Part shown: in pieces, positions 24,955-33,108 of the stretch
Position numbering within the stretch: position 1 is the stretch's first letter
Layout: each line of letters starts with the position of its first letter
NCBI GenBank assembly: GCA_013619125.1
Contig: JABXKS010000006.1
Coordinates: 1 to 38,123 of the forward strand
Origin: Clostridiales bacterium
Lineage (GTDB): Bacteria > Bacillota > Clostridia > Tissierellales > GPF-1
Direction of reading: 5' to 3'
Length of the DNA stretch: 38,123 bases
Program-made: the position numbers and the translations under genes
Notes under the pieces: model-generated
Seen by the model: the letters and a program-made list of their open reading frames with translations, nothing else
Databases searched by the model: none
Told to the model about the DNA's origin: nothing

Positions 24955-26004
24955 ATGCAAATACTAGTCAATTCATTCGGAATGACTGAAAATGGCGAAT
25001 CCATTCAGGCCTATCAATTAATCGGTAAAAACCTTTTTTCGGTCACAGTTTTATCCTTTGGCGGGATCATCTCAGAGATCCAAGCACCTGATCGAAATGG
25101 TGACTGCCAGAACGTCGTTCTAGGCTACAATTACCTTCGCCCTTATGAAACCTTTTCGCCCTACTTCGGCGCCCTAATAGGACGCGTGGCGGGCAGAATC
25201 AGTCAAGGAAACTTCACGCTAGGCGACAGTTCCTACTCCTTAGCGCAAAACAATAACCTGTCCTGTCTTCATGGCGGCACCCGTGGCTTTGCTTTCAAGA
25301 TCTACGATGTAGAACCCTTCGAGACCGAGAAAACCTGCGGCGTCATTCTGAGACGCAGAAGTCCCCATATGGAAGAGGGCTTCCCGGGCAACTTGGATCT
25401 GGAAGTTATTTATACCATCACCGATGAAAATGCGCTGATTATCAACTATCATGCGACGACGGACCAGGCGACGCCCGTTACCCTGACCAACCACAGCTAC
25501 TTCAACCTATCAGGGAAACCCAACACAACCATCGAAAATCATCTTCTGACCATTCGGGCGGACCATTACGGCCAGATCGATGAAGATGTCGTCCCCACAG
25601 AAATTCGACCCGTCGACAACACACCCTTCGATTTCAGAGTCGAGCGAAGAATCGGAGATGCCCTGCAAGAAGAAAACCAGCAACTTGCATACGGCAAGGG
25701 CTTCGATCATCCATTCTGTTTAATAGAAGGAAAACCGCACGTTACAATCACCGATCCTGAAAGTGGAAGATCGATGGCCATTACCACGACAGAGAAGACC
25801 GTTGTTGTATACGCTGGCAATTATCTGGGCGATCTGCCCGACGAGCCTTTAACCCACGGGCAACGACCCCATGATTACGAAGGCATTTGCTTTGAAACAC
25901 AAGCCTTCCCGGATGCGGTTCACAATAGAGACGTGGATTCCATCATCCTTACACCCGAACAGACCTATGAAAGCAAAACCACTTACCAATTTGGCATTGT
26001 TTAA
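24955..26004 (+). CDS. galM: Aldose 1-epimerase (mutarotase)
   Basis: Interconverts alpha and beta anomers of hexoses such as galactose and glucose in the cytoplasm. 349 aa, the usual length. Active-site motifs: SCLHGGTRGF, the catalytic histidine in VTLTNHSYFNLSG, FDHPFCL, and the catalytic glutamate in YEGICFETQAFPDAVH. The open frame runs back to 24847, but the start at 24955 is chosen because it has GGTGAG before it, aligns with family N-termini, and because the promoter lies inside the longer frame. It is a single gene, closed by the terminator at 26011-26057. No galactose-pathway genes are nearby. Confidence 0.93.
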   Translation: MQILVNSFGMTENGESIQAYQLIGKNLFSVTVLSFGGIISEIQAPDRNGDCQNVVLGYNYLRPYETFSPYFGALIGRVAGRISQGNFTLGDSSYSLAQNNNLSCLHGGTRGFAFKIYDVEPFETEKTCGVILRRRSPHMEEGFPGNLDLEVIYTITDENALIINYHATTDQATPVTLTNHSYFNLSGKPNTTIENHLLTIRADHYGQIDEDVVPTEIRPVDNTPFDFRVERRIGDALQEENQQLAYGKGFDHPFCLIEGKPHVTITDPESGRSMAITTTEKTVVVYAGNYLGDLPDEPLTHGQRPHDYEGICFETQAFPDAVHNRDVDSIILTPEQTYESKTTYQFGIV

Positions 26005-26010
26005 GATCGT

Positions 26011-26057
26011 AAAAAAGGCCGCACCATTCAAAAAATGAATGATGCGGCCTTTTTTTA
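26011..26057. terminator. Bidirectional terminator between galM and the AOR operon
   Basis: Stem GGCCGCA-C-CATTCA with its complement (one mismatch), a short A loop, flanked by an A run on one side and a T run on the other, so it works for both converging units. Confidence 0.92.
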
Positions 26058-26069
26058 TTCACTGCTCTT

Positions 26070-26318
26070 TTATCCGCCACCAAGTACAGTCAAAAGCAAA
26101 ATCTTGTCGTCATCGTGCAAAACTCGTTTGCATTCCGATTTTTCTCCATTGACCATAATGGTGCATCTCTTCAAATATCCCTTCGAAAGCGCAGGATATT
26201 TCGTCGTCAGCTGATCCACAAAAGCCTGAATATTCGCTCCGTCGGCTACCTCTATTTGATGTTTTCCCGCCTCCAATCCCGGTAAGGGAATCCCCATGTA
26301 GATATAACTGACAATCAC
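26070..26318 (-). CDS. MoaD/ThiS-like ubiquitin-fold sulfur carrier
   Basis: An 82-aa beta-grasp protein ending LTVLGGG. The terminal Gly-Gly is the part adenylated and thiocarboxylated in MoaD and ThiS. The middle reads GANIQAFVDQLTTKYPALSKG, then IMVNGEKSECKRVLHDDDKI, the usual MoaD pattern. Lying last in the aldehyde oxidoreductase operon, it probably supplies sulfur for the dithiolene of the tungsto/molybdopterin cofactor. The start is GTG at 26318, overlapping the SDR stop in GTGA; an ATG at 26297 is less likely because it removes the first beta strand. Confidence 0.85.
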   Translation of the reverse strand: MIVSYIYMGIPLPGLEAGKHQIEVADGANIQAFVDQLTTKYPALSKGYLKRCTIMVNGEKSECKRVLHDDDKILLLTVLGGG

Positions 26319-27178
26319 CCCAACACCTCGTCAACAGCCGCCTGGAATTTCTTTACAAATTCAGGAAACGGCGTATTTTGATAGTGCAAAAGAACTTCCG
26401 CCTCTTCCGTATCGTACCAGTCCGAGTAATGGGAGACTTCTGCATACTCCGCATCCTCAAATGGAATATCCAACACCTTAAAAAATTCACGGACAAAATC
26501 GTTGGACATCATCTGCCAGGACTTGCCGCCCGCAACGATCAAGGTCTTGCCGACCGATTCCTTCGCCTCGACAGCACCAAGAATCGCATCCACCACATCA
26601 TCTCGAAAGACCAGTTCGATTCGCTGATTCTCAACAAACGGCCACTCCGGCGGATCCAGCAATGCAGCAAGCACAACACCGGAGACCCGCAGAATCGTAT
26701 AGTCGATCCCCGCGTCACGAACCAAGGCTTCCGCCGAAATCTTAGTCGTTGCGTAATTGGAAGTTCCATTTTGCGCCGTAAGGGCGGTCACTAGCGGCTT
26801 GCAAGCCGTCGTATCCCCATAGGTCGCCACAGTGGATGTAAAGATCAGCCGAATCGGGTTGTCGCTTGCCACGATAGCCGAAATCAATTTCCCGGTTCCC
26901 TCTACATTGACAGCCTGGGCCAGTTCTGGCTTCATCTCGCTGAGCGGCGGCAGGATCGCCGCCAAGTGAACAACCGTGTCAACCTCTGCCAAGGATTTCA
27001 TAACAGAAGCGACGTCTGTGATATCTCCTTTGAATACCTCAATTCCGTTCTCTTCCAGTCCTTCAAAGTTAGCTTTTGGAATATCGAAAGCCCGAACTCG
27101 ATACCCCTTCTCAGCCAGCAACAGGGAAATTTCCTTCCCCATGCTGCCAGCTCCGCCAGTCACTAAAATTCTTTCCAT
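26315..27178 (-). CDS. NAD-dependent epimerase/dehydratase-type SDR protein
   Basis: A 287-aa extended short-chain dehydrogenase/reductase. The N-terminal ERILVTGGAGSMGKEIS is the NAD(P)-binding GxxGxxG motif; VVHLAAILPP follows, and the catalytic pair is in SNYATTKISAEALV (Tyr-x3-Lys) with an upstream Ser/Thr in FTSTVATYG. The substrate is unknown. It lies between the aldehyde oxidoreductase and the MoaD-like gene in one operon, 27 bases after the former, so it may process an alcohol, aldehyde or sugar-type intermediate linked to that enzyme. CACC-type cofactors were not visible; the assignment is only to family level. Confidence 0.87.
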   Translation of the reverse strand: MERILVTGGAGSMGKEISLLLAEKGYRVRAFDIPKANFEGLEENGIEVFKGDITDVASVMKSLAEVDTVVHLAAILPPLSEMKPELAQAVNVEGTGKLISAIVASDNPIRLIFTSTVATYGDTTACKPLVTALTAQNGTSNYATTKISAEALVRDAGIDYTILRVSGVVLAALLDPPEWPFVENQRIELVFRDDVVDAILGAVEAKESVGKTLIVAGGKSWQMMSNDFVREFFKVLDIPFEDAEYAEVSHYSDWYDTEEAEVLLHYQNTPFPEFVKKFQAAVDEVLG

Positions 27179-27205
27179 GGCTTCACCTCCTTAACTAACC
27201 AGATC

Positions 27206-29068
27206 CTATTTTTCACCATAGAAGTCTTCAATCAGGAACTCCATATCCAATCGTTTCAATGTGCTCTTTGTTGGAATACCCGTTTCCCGATCGATTCCCA
27301 TAAAGGCAAAGAAGTTATCACGCAGACGTTCTGTATCAATATTGATGCCTGCATTCGGTCCTTCACTCAACGGAGGATGGCCCGCTGCGCGATCGGACAG
27401 GGTCAGATCTTTCGGTATAATCCCTTCGCGCAGGTTGAACGCATGGCGCATCAAAAAGATCCGCATCCCAACCTCATCAGCATCCTGTCCTTTAAAAGAC
27501 ATGCCTGTTATGGCTTCAATATACTGATTCAACTCACCTTCCATGGCCAGCAAAGAGGCAAAGAGGCAGAACCCACCGCTATTGGTGATTTCTGTGCCCG
27601 CTGTCAACTTAACATCAAGATATCCCGTCGTTCGATAATCATGTTTTGGACCAATTGGCGCACCCATCATCTGAGCCATTCCCAGTCCGCCCTTCACATG
27701 ACGCCCTGGTGTTGGATCATATTGATAGGTTCTTGCATAACCTGGTGCAAAGCGCGGATCATGCATGGGCAATTCAATGCCGGAAGCCGTATTCAGATAT
27801 TCATGTCCTTTGCCAAAATGGTTGGCGGCAGACCTAGAACCGTTCATAAGGATTGCGCCAACACCTTCGCCATCGGCAATCTTTTGGGTTATAGCTACAA
27901 TCGCTTCCGCAGCGCCCCACTTCAATTCAATCCCATCCAATTCTTCAAGACTTAACACACCGTTTTCAAAACACTCGATTGCCCAGGCAATGGTCATACC
28001 CGTAGAAATGGTATCGATGCCGGTTCGGTTGCAAATCTCGTTGCACTTGAAAATGGCATCTGCGTCACTATTCAAAACCAGGCAACCGAAAGCAGCTGCT
28101 GTTTCATATTCCGGTCGCGCCGTCTCTCCAATCGGCCAACGCCCATCATCTACTTTGTACTCAGCACCGCAGCCCAATGGACAATTGGAGCAATGATATT
28201 GCTTTGTTTTATACTTTGAATCCCAAACCGCTGCCGATGTGGCATTGGCTTTTGCCTCGTCAAAATCCTTGACACCCACGCCGCCCCAATTTTTCACCGG
28301 AGAGTCGCCGCCCAAGGCAGATGCCCCCGTTGAGGAACCCGTTCCATAGGCACCAAAGGCTTCAGCCAATGGATTGCCTACCATGCAGGCAGCCAGCTTT
28401 TTATTGATTGCAACAATTCGATCCGCATCTGCTACTTCAACCGGCAGGGTGCCGCGAACCACAACGGCTTTCAATTTTTTCGATCCCATAACTGCACCGC
28501 CGCCACCACGACCTGGTGCCCGGTGTCCATCATTGATCGGACAAGACATCAGAGCAACTCGTTCCCCAGAAGGACCAATTGCGCTGACACAAATTTTATC
28601 ATCGCCCAATTCTTTTTTTAGGGCCGCTTCAGTTTCATTTGTATCCAAGCCCCAAAGCGTGGTTGCGTCCCGAATCTCAGCTTCGCCGTCATGGATCCAC
28701 AAATAGACCGGCTTTTCAGAAATGCCCTTGATAAATACAGCATCAAAGCCCGACTTTTTAAACTCTGGTGCAAAAAATCCTCCTGAGTTCGCATCGTTCC
28801 ATCCGCCCGTTACCGGTGATTTATGAACAATCGTATATCGCCCACCAAAAAACGCCTTGGTTCCGTTTGCGGGGCCCGTAATAAAGCCCAACATATTCTC
28901 TGGACCCAAAGGATCAGCACCCTTAGGCATGCGCTCATAGAGAATCCTCGCTCCAAATCCATAGCCGCCCAAATATTTTTGCGCCATTTCATCCTTCAAT
29001 GGCTCTTCCGTCAATGTCTGATCGGTTAAATTTACAAACAACATCTTACCATTATATCCGCTTAACAT
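27206..29068 (-). CDS. Aldehyde:ferredoxin oxidoreductase (tungsten type)
   Basis: Oxidises aldehydes to carboxylic acids, passing electrons to ferredoxin, or runs in reverse. 620 aa, normal for the family. The N-terminal domain has NLTDQTLTEEPL, KYLGGYGFGARILYE, TGPANGTKAFFGGRYTIVHKSPVTGG and the AOR block around GPSGERVALMSCPINDGHRAPGRGGGGAVMGSKKLKAV (pterin-binding). The [4Fe-4S] cysteines are C293, C296 and C300 (CSNCPLGC) with the distant C501 (SGGFCLF). It needs a tungsto-bispterin cofactor. The downstream MoaD-like gene and upstream Fe-S and CobW-like genes fit a dedicated operon. Ribosome site AAAGGAGGG. Substrate not readable. Confidence 0.93.
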   Translation of the reverse strand: MLSGYNGKMLFVNLTDQTLTEEPLKDEMAQKYLGGYGFGARILYERMPKGADPLGPENMLGFITGPANGTKAFFGGRYTIVHKSPVTGGWNDANSGGFFAPEFKKSGFDAVFIKGISEKPVYLWIHDGEAEIRDATTLWGLDTNETEAALKKELGDDKICVSAIGPSGERVALMSCPINDGHRAPGRGGGGAVMGSKKLKAVVVRGTLPVEVADADRIVAINKKLAACMVGNPLAEAFGAYGTGSSTGASALGGDSPVKNWGGVGVKDFDEAKANATSAAVWDSKYKTKQYHCSNCPLGCGAEYKVDDGRWPIGETARPEYETAAAFGCLVLNSDADAIFKCNEICNRTGIDTISTGMTIAWAIECFENGVLSLEELDGIELKWGAAEAIVAITQKIADGEGVGAILMNGSRSAANHFGKGHEYLNTASGIELPMHDPRFAPGYARTYQYDPTPGRHVKGGLGMAQMMGAPIGPKHDYRTTGYLDVKLTAGTEITNSGGFCLFASLLAMEGELNQYIEAITGMSFKGQDADEVGMRIFLMRHAFNLREGIIPKDLTLSDRAAGHPPLSEGPNAGINIDTERLRDNFFAFMGIDRETGIPTKSTLKRLDMEFLIEDFYGEK

Positions 29069-29092
29069 GATTTTCCCTCCTTTCTTCCGAAA

Positions 29093-30493
29093 TCAATGCT
29101 CTTCATCATATTCTTCTTCATCCAAAATTGATATTTCCTCCACCTTTCCTGGTGGTTTCGTATGCAAATCCGCCAAGGATTGCTTGGGAAATTCAAAGGC
29201 ATAATCGCCAGGATCGTAGTCACCACTTCTCAATTCTTCACGTAGCACCTTCCCCAATACATTGTCGGGACGATAAGGCGGGAACCAGAAATCTTCCTCA
29301 TCTGCCGGTTCAGATTCGACCAGCACATAGTCAGAACTTCCCAGCCCGTTATAGACTGCCGCATTGATTTGCGACCATTGGCTGACCTTCGCCATGCTCG
29401 ATACATTGGTGAATCGCTCGGAGCCTGGCTCTGCAAAGCCGAATTCCGTCGCCTGAGAGTCCGCCATGCCGGATTTTTCCTCTGACATTTCAATACAGGC
29501 CATGTCCACCGCAACCAGGTCCTTGGATGCAAAAACACCCATATTAGGAATCAATGGCTTGTCATGGAAGTTAATGCAGTCACACCATGGGGTAATGTCC
29601 ATCGCATAGCTCACGTAGATAAACTTTTCTTTCCCGATGGCATTGATGTATGCGGATGCCGCGTCGGCAATCGTTGGTGCCCATGTCGCTGTAATTTCAG
29701 GCTTCATGGCCAAAATCCCCGCAAAAAGCGCGCCAGAGAAACAGGCGCCACAGTTTACGCACTTGTCGCGATAGAACTGCAATTGCTCGTCTTTCCACTC
29801 ATACGCGTCAAAAGGACAACCAGAGATCAGACGGTCAAGGGGGTTCGGATGCGGCATTTGAGCAAGTTGAGTAGCCGCTTCCTGATTCAAACCCAGTTTG
29901 TTGATTCCGTAATCAGGATGATTCAGATAGTGGGTCGTTAATTTACCGCGCTTGGAACCCATGCCAATACCAATATTCTTCAGCGCACCACCGTAAACAC
30001 CCATGGGGTGACCCTTGAAATGGCTTACGACAATGACTGCATCCAATTCAAGCAGTTTCTTGCCCATAAAGCTGTGTTTTAAGTAAACACCGTGGGGCAC
30101 CTTTACCTCCACGTCATCAAATCCATATTCTCCGTCACAGATCCAGATTGGACATCCCAGAGTTTCTTCATTGAAACCATGGCGTGAAACGGATCGCAGA
30201 TGATCTTTGGTGACAACCCGCGAGCCGTAATCACTGAATACAATCGTATTGCAATCGATGACGACAGGTTTGCCACCAAGACGCTTAACTTCCTCCACGA
30301 TTGAACCAATCCACTGCGGTCGAAGGTTCAACGAGTTGCCGTATTCACCCATATGTAGCTTGATTCCGACTGTGTCCCCTTTTTTGAACAATGTTTTTAA
30401 CCCAGCGTCTCGCAAAACCTTAACGGCTTTGAAGGGTGTACTTTCCTGTAGGCTGTTTGCCCGGTCATTTAAAAAATATACTTTAGATGGCAT
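29093..30493 (-). CDS. DUF362-family iron-sulfur protein
   Basis: A 466-aa protein of the DUF362 group: KLHMGEYGNSLNLRPQWIG, VVSHFKGHPMGVYGGALKNIGIGMGSKRGK, and a later part with a ferredoxin-like cysteine stretch C245-x2-C248-x2-C251 (KCVNCGACFSG). The fourth cysteine of the usual CxxCxxCxxxCP is missing; C226 (SGCPFD) or C304/C306 (WCDC) might replace it. The C-terminus is acidic (EEEYDEEH). Family members occur beside ferredoxin-dependent oxidoreductases; a role in electron transfer to or from the AOR is a reasonable guess. It is translated 25 bases upstream of the AOR gene, and has AAGGAGAAG as ribosome site. Confidence 0.85.
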   Translation of the reverse strand: MPSKVYFLNDRANSLQESTPFKAVKVLRDAGLKTLFKKGDTVGIKLHMGEYGNSLNLRPQWIGSIVEEVKRLGGKPVVIDCNTIVFSDYGSRVVTKDHLRSVSRHGFNEETLGCPIWICDGEYGFDDVEVKVPHGVYLKHSFMGKKLLELDAVIVVSHFKGHPMGVYGGALKNIGIGMGSKRGKLTTHYLNHPDYGINKLGLNQEAATQLAQMPHPNPLDRLISGCPFDAYEWKDEQLQFYRDKCVNCGACFSGALFAGILAMKPEITATWAPTIADAASAYINAIGKEKFIYVSYAMDITPWCDCINFHDKPLIPNMGVFASKDLVAVDMACIEMSEEKSGMADSQATEFGFAEPGSERFTNVSSMAKVSQWSQINAAVYNGLGSSDYVLVESEPADEEDFWFPPYRPDNVLGKVLREELRSGDYDPGDYAFEFPKQSLADLHTKPPGKVEEISILDEEEYDEEH

Positions 30494-30523
30494 TTGTCTT
30501 CTCCTTCCTTTTATTTTTATCCC

Positions 30524-30862
30524 TTAGGTCATTACAGAAGCTTTGGTGGATATGACTTTGGCCAAAGACTCCAGCTTGAATTTTGCCGTCTCCGCCGCCT
30601 GAAGGCCTTCCGCACCATTCTGTATTTCCGTTTCAATCGCCTCTACGGCATTCAAACATCCTTGGGCCAAATCCGTTCCTTCCTTTGAACGAAGCCACAC
30701 CTTGTTCCGGCATTTCTTTGCCCAGGTAACACATTCTGTGATTTCGATTTTAAAGCTTTCAAATTCCTGGTCCGAAAATTTGCTTCTAACTGCCTCCATG
30801 TTGGTAGAAATTTCTTTCACCGCTTTGTACGTTTGATTGATCACGTCTCGACCATCACTCAT
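30524..30862 (-). CDS. 112-aa helical protein of unknown function
   Basis: Not recognised. The 112 residues (MSDGRDVINQTYKAVKEIS... ending TKASVMT) are predicted by eye to be almost wholly alpha-helical, likely three or four helices, with no membrane segment. It has three cysteines, C44, C51 and C69 (TECVTWAKKC...GC), that could bind a metal or cluster. The start at 30862 is used because AAAGGAG precedes it; a longer frame to 30958 overlaps the CobW gene's end without a ribosome site. It sits between the CobW-like gene and the DUF362 gene, so it is part of the aldehyde oxidoreductase operon. Confidence 0.8.
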   Translation of the reverse strand: MSDGRDVINQTYKAVKEISTNMEAVRSKFSDQEFESFKIEITECVTWAKKCRNKVWLRSKEGTDLAQGCLNAVEAIETEIQNGAEGLQAAETAKFKLESLAKVISTKASVMT

Positions 30863-30902
30863 TTCATCGCTCCTTTCTTCTGTCCTTTTTTGCTCATTTC
30901 CA

Positions 30903-31934
30903 TCACACACAGTTCGCAAATTCAGCCTTGAGCTTCGTCTCATCCATGTTTTCCCCAATCAAGACAACGGTGCTCTTTCTTTGCTCTCCTTCTTGCCACA
31001 ACTCCTCTGCCTTCGAATGAAAGCTAGTTCGTACACCCTGAAATTCGAATTTATAGTCACTTCCCGAAAAGTAGAAAAAGCCCTTGCTTCTCAGCAATTT
31101 CATGCCTTCCTCGTGGAAGACCTCTTCCAGCCACTGGTTAACCTTTCCCTTATCCATGGCCTTCGTTTCCGTTAATACAACCGTTTTGATTGGATCCATC
31201 GATTTTGCCTCCTTTCCCTTCATTTTTGCATCTGCAACCCGCGTGATCTGTTCAAATGCGTTCACTTCCAATATCCTTTCCGGATCAATCCGGCAAAAGC
31301 TTGTCTCATAAATATCCGCCATACCATTGATCCCCCGTAGGCGTTCAATAATCCCACGCACCTCGGTAGGATCAATCAAGTCCGTCTTGTTCAGAAGAAT
31401 CACATCGGCATATGCAATCTGCTCCCGCACGATCGGATATTCGTCCAAATTCAAATGAGCAAATTCCGCGTCGACAAGATTGATATAAGAAGCCAGAGAG
31501 TACTGGTTTCTAAGATTGCCTAACATAAACAACTTCAGCATATACTCCGGCTCATCCAGTCCGCTAGATTCCATGAGTAATTGATCAATCTCATCACTCT
31601 TCTCCTCGTAGAGACGATCCATATACCCGTAAAGCATAATCTGCCGATCAAAATGCATGGACACCCCCGGAAAGACATGCAACCGCTTTGGAGGCAGATG
31701 AATCAACATATCATCGATGGGGATCTCCCCATATTCCCGTACCAGAACATCCATGGAGTTCTCCGGTGAATCAGAGAGAATATGGTTGACCAAAGTCGTT
31801 TTCCCGGAACCGAGAAATCCGCCGATCACCACAACAGGAATTTTCCCGTCTCTTTTCTTATGCTTGTGTTTGTGTTGATGGGCGTGGGTATGACTTGTAC
31901 GCAACAAATTGTAGTACTCAACTTCCCTTTTCAT
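30903..31934 (-). CDS. CobW/COG0523-like GTPase without the CxCC motif
   Basis: A 343-aa P-loop GTPase of the G3E metallochaperone group. Seen: a His-rich tail HTHAHQHKHKHK (residues 15-26, with histidines alternating at 15, 17, 19, 21, 23, 25), Walker A GGFLGSGKTT (38-47), ESSGLDEP (Walker B/switch), and NKTDL (G4). A CobW C-terminal domain follows from about residue 240. The motif usually written GCxCC, which binds metal, is absent: the equivalent place reads VFPGVSMHFD, with only two cysteines in the whole protein, both in the C-terminal half. Start chosen at ATG 31934, with AGGAGG five bases before; a GTG two codons earlier is less likely. First gene of the aldehyde oxidoreductase operon. 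Confidence 0.87.
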   Translation of the reverse strand: MKREVEYYNLLRTSHTHAHQHKHKHKKRDGKIPVVVIGGFLGSGKTTLVNHILSDSPENSMDVLVREYGEIPIDDMLIHLPPKRLHVFPGVSMHFDRQIMLYGYMDRLYEEKSDEIDQLLMESSGLDEPEYMLKLFMLGNLRNQYSLASYINLVDAEFAHLNLDEYPIVREQIAYADVILLNKTDLIDPTEVRGIIERLRGINGMADIYETSFCRIDPERILEVNAFEQITRVADAKMKGKEAKSMDPIKTVVLTETKAMDKGKVNQWLEEVFHEEGMKLLRSKGFFYFSGSDYKFEFQGVRTSFHSKAEELWQEGEQRKSTVVLIGENMDETKLKAEFANCV

Positions 31935-31975
31935 CGCCACCTCCTATTATTCGCAAATTTTATATATTACTACTC

Positions 31976-32005
31976 ATCATAAGTAAATTTTATCACTTCA
32001 ACCAA
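31976..32005 (-). promoter_or_regulatory. Possible promoter of the CobW-AOR operon
   Basis: Minus strand TTGGTT (32000-32005), 18-base spacer, TATGAT (31976-31981). Fair rather than strong match, as expected for an activated promoter. The LysR-type palindrome lies about 40 bases upstream. Confidence 0.5.
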
Positions 32006-32045
32006 TACAACACAACCGATTCACTGGCATCCAGTTATAGATAAA

Positions 32046-32062
32046 ACTTATACAGTATAAGT
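32046..32062. promoter_or_regulatory. LysR-type operator (T-N11-A palindrome)
   Basis: Perfect 17-bp palindrome ACTTATAC-A-GTATAAGT; its core TTATACAGTATAA matches the T-N11-A pattern of LysR binding sites. It lies between the lysR gene (plus) and the aldehyde oxidoreductase operon (minus). Confidence 0.7.
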
Positions 32063-32160
32063 GTTTATTAGTTAAGCTTGTGATAAGGACGTTAATTTCT
32101 ACCGTCCACCGATTGTTTTATGATAGAATAAATTCATATCAAGACAAGGAGCTGATCAGC

Positions 32161-33048
32161 ATGACGTATAAACAGTTGCAGGTTTTTGTGGCTCTCGTCG
32201 AAGAGAATAACTTTTCTGCGGCCGCACAAAAACTGAATGTGACCCAACCGGCAATCAGCTGGCAATTAAAGTCCCTGGAAACCGAACTGGGCGTAACCTT
32301 GCTGGAGCGGGACACCCGGGGCTTTTCCCTGACAGAAGCCGGCATCGCCCTCTATCAAAATGCCTTGACCATTGTCAATCAATTCGCCCTTTTATCCGAT
32401 CATATGGCACCATTTCAGGGTACGGAAACCTTTCGGTGTAGAATTGCCAGCAGTTCAATCCCCGGCGAGTATCTATTGCCCAAATTGATTAAGCCGTTCC
32501 TTGATGCCTATCCCGATCTCTTTATCAAGGTTGAGATCTCCAATTCAACGGCCGTGATCGACAAGGTCTTAAAGGGAGAACTTAGTCTGGGTATTGTCGA
32601 TATCTATCCCAAGGAATCCGAACTGGAAGCGGAACGTATTGCAGGAGATGAATTGATTCCAGTCGCCTCACCAATACTTGAAATTCGAAAAGATATCACC
32701 TTGGAAGAACTCATGCAAACGCAGCTGATCATTTCACATGTTGAGGGTCACCGCATCCATAAGCTTGCTCAAGAGTTTTTTGATGAGGAGAGGATTGTCT
32801 ATTCCAATTCAAAAATTCCTTATGAAACGGGAAGTGTTCAAGCCTCCATTACCGCAGTGCTGCAAGGCGTTGGGATCGCATGGGTTCCGAAAGCCAGCGT
32901 AAGCTCCGCATTGCAGTCCGGCACATTGGTTCAACTGACCTGCGCAAAACCGATATCACTAAGCTATTACCTGATCCACCAGAGCAATAGAAAGCTTTCT
33001 CCCATCGAGACTGCCCTCAAATCGATTTTGACAGGAAAATCGACATAA
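32161..33048 (+). CDS. LysR-family transcriptional regulator
   Basis: 295 aa with the typical N-terminal winged HTH (MTYKQLQVFVALVEENNFSAAAQKLNVTQPAISWQLKSLE, where recognition helix is VTQPAISWQLKSLE) and a C-terminal effector domain of the LysR fold. The start at 32161 has AAGGAG upstream and gives a normal LysR N-terminus; a longer frame to 32080 is rejected. Divergent to the CobW-112aa-DUF362-AOR-SDR-MoaD operon with a LysR-type palindrome between, so it is the likely regulator of that operon. The effector cannot be read. Confidence 0.92.
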   Translation: MTYKQLQVFVALVEENNFSAAAQKLNVTQPAISWQLKSLETELGVTLLERDTRGFSLTEAGIALYQNALTIVNQFALLSDHMAPFQGTETFRCRIASSSIPGEYLLPKLIKPFLDAYPDLFIKVEISNSTAVIDKVLKGELSLGIVDIYPKESELEAERIAGDELIPVASPILEIRKDITLEELMQTQLIISHVEGHRIHKLAQEFFDEERIVYSNSKIPYETGSVQASITAVLQGVGIAWVPKASVSSALQSGTLVQLTCAKPISLSYYLIHQSNRKLSPIETALKSILTGKST

Positions 33049-33092
33049 AAAAAATGCAAGCCTCAACTTTTCAGTTGACGCTTGCATTTTTT
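33049..33092. terminator. Bidirectional terminator between lysR and xpt
   Basis: Outer stem AATGCAAGC/GCTTGCATT, inner stem TCAACT/AGTTGA with loop TTTC, flanked by A and T runs on the two sides (33049-33092). Serves both convergent genes. Confidence 0.92.
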
Positions 33093-33108
33093 TATTCTTC
33101 TTTTATCT

